Assembly (NCBI GenBank): GCA_043802345.1
Contig: JAZDLC010000221.1
Location: 1 to 5,887 of the forward strand
DNA length: 5,887 nucleotides
DNA from: JAZDLC01 sp043802345
GTDB lineage: Bacteria; Planctomycetota; B15-G4; JADJEK01
Reading direction: 5' to 3'
The notes under the pieces are model-generated. The model searched no databases and had not been told where the DNA came from. It saw only the letters and a list, made by a program, of their open reading frames with translations. The position numbers were made by a program, and so were the translations under genes. Below are positions 1 through 5,047 of this stretch, one piece after another (positions within the stretch are counted from its first letter, which is position 1; each line of letters opens with the position of its first letter).

Positions 1-633
1 CAGCAGCGGCACCGCCTGCCTCTCGCCCAGCACGCCAAGCCCCAGGATGGCTGCCTGCTGCACGGAGCGGTCCGTGTGCTGCAGCGCGCCCTTCAGGTCC
101 TCGATCACCAGGTCCGCCTGAGCAGACGGAGTGACCCGGGCGAGGGCCAGCACAGCGGAATCGACGATGTCCGGATCATCCTCCTTCAAGAGCTTTCTGA
201 GGACCGGAAGCATCCGGGTCTTCAGTTCCTCGAAGTCGGGCCGTACTGATGTCGCGCTGTCATCGAAGCGGTTCTCGCCCAGTCCGTCCCGACCCAGACC
301 CGTGACACTGAACCGGGAGCCCAGCCGCGCCCTGAGATTCAGGTAGGGGTGCTTGTTCATCTCCCACCAGGTCGCCCAGCCGGTGTAGTCCTTCCCCACC
401 CTCTTGCGCGCAACGGTCCGCGCCACCCCACCACCCGAGGTGGCGGGGCCGGACACCGGAGTCCCGGAATGGCCTGGCGTGGTCGGGCCGCCCGGGCTGC
501 CCGTTCCCGGGGCGAAGGGCGGCGGGATGGTGGGCCCGGGACCTCGATAGAGCCCTCCATGTGCTCCGGCCTCGCTCAGAAGAGCGGAGCAGAAGCCCAG
601 TATCCCGAAGCCGAAGAGAAGCGTTCTGTTCAT
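1..633 (-). CDS. Exported HEAT-repeat protein, N-terminal part (runs off left edge)
   Basis: The reading frame opens with ATG at 633-631 and stays open for 211 codons to the window edge, so the C-terminus is missing. Residues 1-24 look like a type I signal peptide: short MNR n-region, hydrophobic core about 4-19, and an A-G-A cleavage site before His25. Cys15 is not in a lipobox (Phe precedes it), so a lipoprotein is unlikely. Residues 26-70 form a Pro/Gly/Thr-rich, probably disordered linker starting GGLYRGPG. A Trp-rich motif, WATWWEMNKHPYLNL, spans 86-100. From about 134 there are amphipathic helical pairs (for example DPDIVDSAVLALARV at 153-167 and SVQQAAILGLGVLGE at 190-204) typical of HEAT/PBS-lyase-like repeats. 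Such repeats usually serve as protein-protein scaffolds; the likely site is the periplasm or outside the cell. The start is supported by the signal peptide and by an AGGTGA ribosome-binding site seven bases upstream. The partner and role are unknown. It is transcribed divergently from the oxidoreductase operon. Confidence 0.82.
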   Translation of the reverse strand, partial: MNRTLLFGFGILGFCSALLSEAGAHGGLYRGPGPTIPPPFAPGTGSPGGPTTPGHSGTPVSGPATSGGGVARTVARKRVGKDYTGWATWWEMNKHPYLNLRARLGSRFSVTGLGRDGLGENRFDDSATSVRPDFEELKTRMLPVLRKLLKEDDPDIVDSAVLALARVTPSAQADLVIEDLKGALQHTDRSVQQAAILGLGVLGERQAVPLL

Positions 634-640
634 TCTGCAG

Positions 641-646
641 TCACCT
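641..646 (-). promoter_or_regulatory. Ribosome-binding site of the HEAT-repeat gene
   Basis: Read on the minus strand this is AGGTGA, seven bases before the ATG at 633-631. It matches the anti-Shine-Dalgarno sequence in five or six positions at good spacing. It supports the start that gives the protein its signal peptide. Confidence 0.6.
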
Positions 647-746
647 GGTCCTGGCACCGGTCGGCCGGCACGCAGCGGACACAAGAAGATCCAGCAACTC
701 GGACTCCCGGATCGCCGGGCCCGAGTCTGCTTCCCGCCGTTCGAGC

Positions 747-765
747 AGTGAACGTATAAGTCACT
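747..765. repeat. Short inverted repeat AGTGA-N9-TCACT, possible operator
   Basis: The arms AGTGA (747-751) and TCACT (761-765) are perfect inverted copies around a 9-base AT-rich centre that holds the minus-strand TTATAC element. A regulator bound here could cover a promoter for the HEAT-repeat gene. The arms are only five bases, so chance is a real alternative. The half-sites recall the TGTGA/TCACA halves of CRP/FNR-type sites, but the spacing is nine rather than six, so that family is not supported. Confidence 0.2.
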
Positions 766-861
766 TTCTTACAACGATTACCGAAGTTATCCAGAAGTCG
801 ATCTTGACCGTTTATGGAAAGATCTGAACCGCGAATCCGTGCGCAAGCGCTCGAGCTTCCG

Positions 862-890
862 CTCACCTCCTCAGTTCCAGACGCTATCTT
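862..890 (+). promoter_or_regulatory. Weak candidate promoter for the oxidoreductase operon
   Basis: A TATCTT hexamer at 885-890 (4 of 6 to the sigma70 -10 consensus) lies 17 bases after CTCACC at 862-867 (3 of 6 to the -35 consensus). Transcription would begin near 897, giving a leader of about 29 bases before the ATG at 926. The match is weak, and the placement is the main argument. Confidence 0.25.
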
Positions 891-925
891 GAGACCCCAT
901 TCGCCCCCTCGGACCAAAGCACTCC

Positions 926-2878
926 ATGACCTCTCGCCTTCGCACCACCTGTACCCGCGACTGCCCGGATGCCTGCGGGCTGATCGCCACGGTCGAAGAC
1001 GGGCAGGTCGTGAGACTGGAGGGGGATCCGGACCATCCGATCACGCAGGGGTTCCTGTGCTACCGCACGGGCTCCCGGTATCTGAAGCGGCATGCGGCGG
1101 CCGAACGGCTGACCCGCCCGCTGCTCCGCACGGGGAGAGGCTTCCAGCCGATTCCATGGGACGAGGCGCTGGATCGGACCGCACGCACGCTGGAGAAGAT
1201 CCGGCGGGAGAGCGGTCCGGCGGCGCTGCTCCATGTTCAGGGAGGCGGCTCCCTCGGCCTGTTGAAGCGGCTGAACGCGCTCCTCTTCCGGGCCCTCGGC
1301 GCCACCGAAACCCGGGGGAGCCTGTGCGACGGGGCCGGATACCGGGCCTGCGAGCTCGATTTTGGCGTGCCGCAGTCGAACGCCTGGTCCGAGACGCTGA
1401 AGGCGAGGGGCATCCTGGTGTGGGGCCGGGACGTGGCCTCGTCCAGTCCCCACAGCGTGCCGTTCCTGAAGCAGGCAAGAAGGGAGGGAGCCGAGGTCAT
1501 CCTGGTGGATCCGCGGCCCCATCCCGGCAGGAGGCTGGCGGATCGGTTCCTTCAGCCCCGCCAAGGGGGTGACGCGGCCCTGGCGCTGGGGACGGCCCGA
1601 GTCGTTCTCGACGAGGGCCTCGAGGATCCGGACGTCAGCGCCTACGCGGAGAACCTGCCCGCGTTCATCGACCTGGTCCGCTCGCGAAGCCCGGCCTCCT
1701 GGGCGGAGGAAGCAGATCTGCCGGTCGAGTCGATGCTTGACCTGGCCCGCTTTCTGAAGGAGAGGGCGCCGGTGACCGGTCTCATCGGATGGGGGCTCCA
1801 GCGACGGCAGAATGGTGCAACCCAGCTCCGCGCGGTCCACGCCCTCTTCGCGCTGACCGGGAACCTGGGGCGCTCGGGGGCGGGCCCGTCGTACATCAAT
1901 CCCCGCTCGGCGCCGTTTGACCTGTCGCGCGTGAAGCAGCTCGAGGGGAACGTGCTCCGCACGCTGCTCCTACCGTTGCTGGGAGAGGAGATCGCGAACG
2001 CGCGTGACCCGGAGATCCGGGCCGTGGTGATCGACAACGCAAATCCCGTGGTCAGCAACCCCGACTCCGAATCGACCCGGAAGGCGCTGGAGTCGAGGGA
2101 GTTCGTGGTGGTCATCGACGCCTTCATGACCGACACGGCCCGGGCCGCGGACCTGGTGCTGCCCTGCACCTTGATGCTGGAGGAAGACGATCTGGTCGGC
2201 TCCTACGGCCATCACTACGTGTCGGCCAGCCGGGCGGTGGTCAAGAGACTCGAGGGAACGCGAACCGATCTCGAGATCTACCAGCAACTTTCCGAGCGTC
2301 TCGGCCTTGGCGGGCTGCTGGCGGGATCGGCGAAGGAGTGGATCGACCGCCTCTCGACCTCCTTGAAGAGCGGCGGCCTGACTCCCGACCGGCTGCGAGA
2401 CAGCGCTGAAACGCCCGCCGGCCAGCCGCGCATCGCCTACGCGGGGCGGAGATTCCCCACCGCTTCGGGGAAGATGCGCTTCCTCGAGGAGCATCGCTCC
2501 GGCTCCGGTCCTGATCCCGACTACCCGCTCCAGCTCATGGCCGGCTCGACACACCGCTGGCAGACCTCCCAGTTGACGGAGGCGGAAGAGGCAGCGGAGG
2601 GCCCGCTCACGGCCACGCTCCATCCGGAGAGCGGGGGCGGGATCGAGGACGGCGGACTGGCCAGGCTCACCAGCCGGATCGGCTCGCTGACGGTGCGGCT
2701 CCGGCACGATCCGGACTACCGGCGGGACACGGTCTTCGTCCCGCGCGCGCGGTCTCACGCCCTGGGCCACTGCGTCAACAGCCTGATCCGGGCCCGCCTG
2801 ACCGACATCGGCGAAGGGTGTGCCTTCCTGGACGAGCATGTCCGTGTCGAACCGTGTCCGCTCATGGAGGAACTGTAG
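926..2878 (+). CDS. Molybdopterin oxidoreductase with N-terminal 4Fe-4S site (formate dehydrogenase/DMSO reductase superfamily)
   Basis: This 650-residue protein has the domain order of the Mo/W-bisPGD enzymes. An N-terminal iron-sulfur domain carries C9, C13, C17 and C45 (C-x3-C-x3-C-x27-C), placed to hold a 4Fe-4S cluster. A central molybdopterin domain (about 60-430) includes GSLCDGAG around C134, whose cysteine (TGC) aligns with the Sec/Cys metal ligand of formate dehydrogenases. It also includes IDNANPVVSNPD and the AADLVLPCTLMLEEDDLVGS stretch typical of the superfamily. A C-terminal dinucleotide-binding domain runs from about 533 to 645. There is no Tat signal, so the enzyme is probably cytoplasmic. 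The substrate cannot be read from the sequence; close relatives are usually annotated only as molybdopterin-dependent oxidoreductase or putative formate dehydrogenase. No electron-transfer subunit is adjacent. The start is set by the family's short N-terminus just before the first cysteine; its ribosome-binding site is poor. The stop codon abuts the next gene's ATG. Confidence 0.93.
   Translation: MTSRLRTTCTRDCPDACGLIATVEDGQVVRLEGDPDHPITQGFLCYRTGSRYLKRHAAAERLTRPLLRTGRGFQPIPWDEALDRTARTLEKIRRESGPAALLHVQGGGSLGLLKRLNALLFRALGATETRGSLCDGAGYRACELDFGVPQSNAWSETLKARGILVWGRDVASSSPHSVPFLKQARREGAEVILVDPRPHPGRRLADRFLQPRQGGDAALALGTARVVLDEGLEDPDVSAYAENLPAFIDLVRSRSPASWAEEADLPVESMLDLARFLKERAPVTGLIGWGLQRRQNGATQLRAVHALFALTGNLGRSGAGPSYINPRSAPFDLSRVKQLEGNVLRTLLLPLLGEEIANARDPEIRAVVIDNANPVVSNPDSESTRKALESREFVVVIDAFMTDTARAADLVLPCTLMLEEDDLVGSYGHHYVSASRAVVKRLEGTRTDLEIYQQLSERLGLGGLLAGSAKEWIDRLSTSLKSGGLTPDRLRDSAETPAGQPRIAYAGRRFPTASGKMRFLEEHRSGSGPDPDYPLQLMAGSTHRWQTSQLTEAEEAAEGPLTATLHPESGGGIEDGGLARLTSRIGSLTVRLRHDPDYRRDTVFVPRARSHALGHCVNSLIRARLTDIGEGCAFLDEHVRVEPCPLMEEL
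2866..2870 (+). promoter_or_regulatory. Ribosome-binding site of the MDR gene, inside the oxidoreductase gene
   Basis: GGAGG lies eight bases before the ATG at 2879 and within the last codons of the upstream gene. Ribosomes finishing the oxidoreductase stop right beside the next start, which suggests translational coupling and fixes the start of the MDR gene. Confidence 0.8.
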
Positions 2879-3907
2879 ATGAAGGCGGTGGTGATCCGGG
2901 AACATGGCGACCTCGATCGTCTGCTGTTCGAGGACCGTGCCGAGCCGGAGCCTGGACCGAAGGAGGTGCTGATCCGGGTGCGCGCCTGCGCCCTGAATCA
3001 CCTCGACACCTGGGTCCGGCGGGGCGTTCCGGGACACAAGTTTCCGCTCCCCCTGATTCCTGGATGTGACGTGGCAGGCGTCGTGGAGCGTCTCGGTCCG
3101 GGCGCCTCGGGGGTGTCGGTGGGCGATGAGGTGGTCGTGGCGCCCGGCTTCGGCTGCGGCGTCTGCGAGCATTGCGCCGCGGGCGATGACAATCTCTGCC
3201 GCCACTACGGGATCTTCGGAGAGACCTGCGACGGCGGCTGCGCCGAGACCATCCGCGTCCCCGACCGCAACTGCATTCAGAAGCCGGAGAACCTCGACTT
3301 CTTTCAGGCCGCCGCCATGCCGCTCGTCTTCCTCACTGCCTGGCACATGCTGGTGGAGCGCGCGCGCGTTCTGCCGGGGATGAATCTGCTGATCCAGGCC
3401 GTGGGCTCGGGAGTGGGGACTGCCGCGCTGCAGATCGCGAAGCTGCATGGCGCCCGGGTCATCGCCACCGCGGGCACTGACGCCAAGCTGGAGCGAGCTC
3501 TCGAGATGGGCGCCGACCAGACGGTCAACTACAAGCGGGATGATTTCCTGAAGGCGGTCAAGCAGTTCACCGGAGGGCAGGGCGTCGACATCGCCATCGA
3601 CCATGTGGGAGAGCCGACCATCGGAAGATCGATCGCGGCGCTCCGCAAGGGAGGAACGCTGGTCACCTGCGGCGCCACCGCGGGCTTCAAGCTGGAGACG
3701 GACCTGCGGCTGATCTTCTTCAAGAGCCTGTCACTGCTGGGCTCCACCATGGGCAGCCTGGGTGAGGTTCACAAGGTCATGAACCTGGCCCGGGAGGGGC
3801 TCCTGAAGCCGGTGATTCACTCGGTGCTGCCGATGAGCGAGATCAAGGAAGCGCATCGTCTCTTGAAGGATCGCGAGGTGTTCGGCAAGGTGGTGGTCCA
3901 TCCCTGA
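2879..3907 (+). CDS. Zinc-type MDR family alcohol dehydrogenase/reductase, structural zinc only
   Basis: This 342-residue protein is a full-length medium-chain dehydrogenase/reductase with an N-terminal GroES-like catalytic domain (about 1-130) and a Rossmann NAD(P)-binding domain (about 140-290). The structural zinc site is intact: C93, C96, C99 and C107 in the C-x2-C-x2-C-x7-C pattern. The nucleotide-binding loop is GSGVG at 176-180. The usual catalytic-zinc ligands are missing. The CHTD-type motif reads N40-H-L-D43, the GHE motif reads G62-C-D64, and no Cys sits at the third position (PLVFLTAWHML, 148-158). This matches an MDR subgroup known to keep only the structural zinc, closer in chemistry to quinone or enoyl reductases that use NAD(P)H. 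The substrate is unknown, and NADH versus NADPH preference is not clear. It is the second gene of the operon, starting directly after the oxidoreductase stop with a good Shine-Dalgarno sequence. Confidence 0.92.
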   Translation: MKAVVIREHGDLDRLLFEDRAEPEPGPKEVLIRVRACALNHLDTWVRRGVPGHKFPLPLIPGCDVAGVVERLGPGASGVSVGDEVVVAPGFGCGVCEHCAAGDDNLCRHYGIFGETCDGGCAETIRVPDRNCIQKPENLDFFQAAAMPLVFLTAWHMLVERARVLPGMNLLIQAVGSGVGTAALQIAKLHGARVIATAGTDAKLERALEMGADQTVNYKRDDFLKAVKQFTGGQGVDIAIDHVGEPTIGRSIAALRKGGTLVTCGATAGFKLETDLRLIFFKSLSLLGSTMGSLGEVHKVMNLAREGLLKPVIHSVLPMSEIKEAHRLLKDREVFGKVVVHP

Positions 3908-3952
3908 TCGGTCTCCCTCGGAAGGCCAGGAACCCCGCGAGCCGCACGCTTC

Positions 3953-4909
3953 ATGAACGTCGAGATCACGACTCCGGCGCCGCGCGGCGCCAGGACCGGA
4001 AACAGAATCACCGCGCTGCGGTGGGCCGGGATGCTGCGCGGCCTCGGGGCCCGGGTGCGGGTCGTCACCGAGCACCGCCACCTTGGCTGCGATCTCTACA
4101 TCGCGCTCCATGCCCGGGCCAGCCATTCCTCGATCCGCGCGATTCACGAGGAGGCGGGCAAGGGGTTGCTGCTGGTGGCGCTCACCGGCACCGACCTCTA
4201 CGTCGATCTCGACCGGGACTCCAGCACGCTCCATTCGCTTCGGCTGGCGGACCGGATCGTGACCTTGCAGCCAAGGGCGGCCGAGAAGCTGCCCGCGGAG
4301 TTGGTGCCGAAGGTCGTGGTCATCCCCCAGTCATCGAGCCCTCCCGATCACATTCCGGAGCGGCCGCGGGATCGATTCCAGGTTCTGGTGGTGGCGCATC
4401 TGCGAGCGGTCAAGGATTCTCTCCGCACCGCCAGGGCGGCCAGGTTGCTGCCGGCAGCCTCGCGCATCCAGGTGACGCACCTCGGAGCCGCGCTCTCCGC
4501 TGATCTGGAGGCGGCCGCCCTGGAGGAGACTCGCTCCAATCCGCGCTACGAGTGGCTCGGCCTGAAGCATCGAAGGGAGACGCTCGAGCGGCTGGCCGGC
4601 GCGCATTTGATGGTCCAGTCATCCCTCTCCGAGGGAGGTTCCAACACGGTGTCGGAGGCGCTCGTCTGCGCCACTCCGGTGCTCAGCTCCCGCGCCGCCG
4701 GATCGGTGGGAATGCTGGGCCCGGACTATCCGGGGCTGTTCGACGCGGGTGACGAGCAGGCCCTGGCCGGTCTCCTGCGGCGAGCGGAGACCGACCCGGA
4801 CTTCTATCATTCGCTGGAACGACACTGCGCCCGGCTCGCGCCCACGTACTCCCCGGCGCGCGAACGCGCGCAGTGGGCGGCCATTCTCGCAGAGGTACGC
4901 GAGAGCTGA
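3953..4909 (+). CDS. senB: Selenosugar synthase SenB-family glycosyltransferase (GT4 type)
   Basis: The 318-residue protein matches the family first catalogued as an uncharacterised glycosyltransferase and later identified as SenB of selenoneine biosynthesis. Features I recognise are the N-terminal ITTPAPRGARTGNRITALRW (5-24), LYIALHAR (48-55), VALTGTDLY (75-83), VVAHLRAVKD (146-155), and EGGSNTVSEAL (227-237), which carries the E-x7-E motif of GT4 enzymes (E227, E235). The length equals the family norm of about 310-320 residues, with no signal peptide or membrane segment, so it is cytosolic. Characterised SenB joins selenophosphate to a UDP-sugar to give a 1-selenosugar, which SenA then uses. 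The family match is strong; the selenium function here is inferred, since neither senA nor a selenophosphate synthetase gene is in the window. It lies 45 bases after the MDR gene on the same strand and is probably the last gene of the operon. The ribosome-binding site is weak; the start follows the conserved N-terminus. Confidence 0.82.
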   Translation: MNVEITTPAPRGARTGNRITALRWAGMLRGLGARVRVVTEHRHLGCDLYIALHARASHSSIRAIHEEAGKGLLLVALTGTDLYVDLDRDSSTLHSLRLADRIVTLQPRAAEKLPAELVPKVVVIPQSSSPPDHIPERPRDRFQVLVVAHLRAVKDSLRTARAARLLPAASRIQVTHLGAALSADLEAAALEETRSNPRYEWLGLKHRRETLERLAGAHLMVQSSLSEGGSNTVSEALVCATPVLSSRAAGSVGMLGPDYPGLFDAGDEQALAGLLRRAETDPDFYHSLERHCARLAPTYSPARERAQWAAILAEVRES

Positions 4910-4974
4910 TTCTCGGTATGGAGGGGGAGCGGCGGTGCGCGGAAACCGGCATGCACCGGAAGTGCCTGTTGAAA

Positions 4975-5003
4975 TAGACCCGGTTCGTTCTTCGCGGTAT
5001 TCT
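4975..5003 (+). promoter_or_regulatory. Candidate sigma70-type promoter for the aminotransferase gene
   Basis: TAGACC at 4975-4980 (4 of 6 to TTGACA) and TATTCT at 4998-5003 (4 of 6 to TATAAT) are separated by exactly 17 bases. Transcription would start near 5010, leaving a leader of about 38 bases that contains the AGGAG ribosome-binding site. The 138-base gap after the preceding gene fits a separate transcription unit. A TTGAAA at 4969-4974 is closer to the -35 consensus but lies 23 bases from the -10 element, which is too far. Confidence 0.4.
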
Positions 5004-5033
5004 GGCATCAGCGCGCAAGGCCACGCGGAGAAC

Positions 5034-5038
5034 AGGAG
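5034..5038 (+). promoter_or_regulatory. Ribosome-binding site of the aminotransferase gene
   Basis: AGGAG lies nine bases before the ATG at 5048. It supports that start, which also agrees with the N-terminus of the protein family. Confidence 0.65.
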
Positions 5039-5047
5039 AACGTCGGA

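Larger units (their letters stand above)
634..925. other. Divergent intergenic region
   Basis: These 292 bases separate two genes pointing away from each other and must carry the control signals for both. Open frames cross the region but show no recognisable protein and lack support. The part from about 750 to 825 is clearly richer in A and T than its surroundings, as expected for promoter DNA. It contains a TTATAC element on the minus strand (754-759), but I see no convincing -35 partner at 16-18 bases. A 5-bp inverted repeat surrounds that element and is listed separately. No RNA gene or rho-independent terminator is apparent. Confidence 0.6.

Noticed and set aside
349..759. Plus-strand open frame of 136 codons overlapping the HEAT-repeat gene
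   Set aside because: The minus strand here encodes the signal peptide, linker and Trp-rich motif of a coherent protein; the plus-strand frame is low-complexity Arg/Gly/Pro sequence.
1325..1327. Possible selenocysteine at the metal-ligand position of the molybdenum enzyme, given the SenB neighbour
   Set aside because: The codon is TGC (Cys134), and the frame has no internal TGA between 926 and 2875, so no selenocysteine is encoded.
884..1840. Minus-strand open frame of 318 codons opposite the oxidoreductase
   Set aside because: It lies over the conserved iron-sulfur and molybdopterin motifs of the plus-strand gene and has no domain of its own.
1970..3604. Long minus-strand open frame of 544 codons opposite the oxidoreductase and MDR genes
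   Set aside because: It runs antisense across two well-supported genes; its composition is rich in Arg, His, Gly and Gln with no recognisable domain, as expected of a high-GC shadow frame.
4856..4869. Small palindrome GCGCG-CGAA-CGCGC
   Set aside because: It lies within the senB coding sequence in ordinary Pro-Ala-Arg-Glu-Arg-Ala codons; GC-rich coding DNA makes such stems by chance.
4933..4958. Hairpin CGGTGC-N14-GCACCG downstream of senB as a terminator
   Set aside because: The stem is only six base pairs with a 14-base loop and is not followed by a T-tract.
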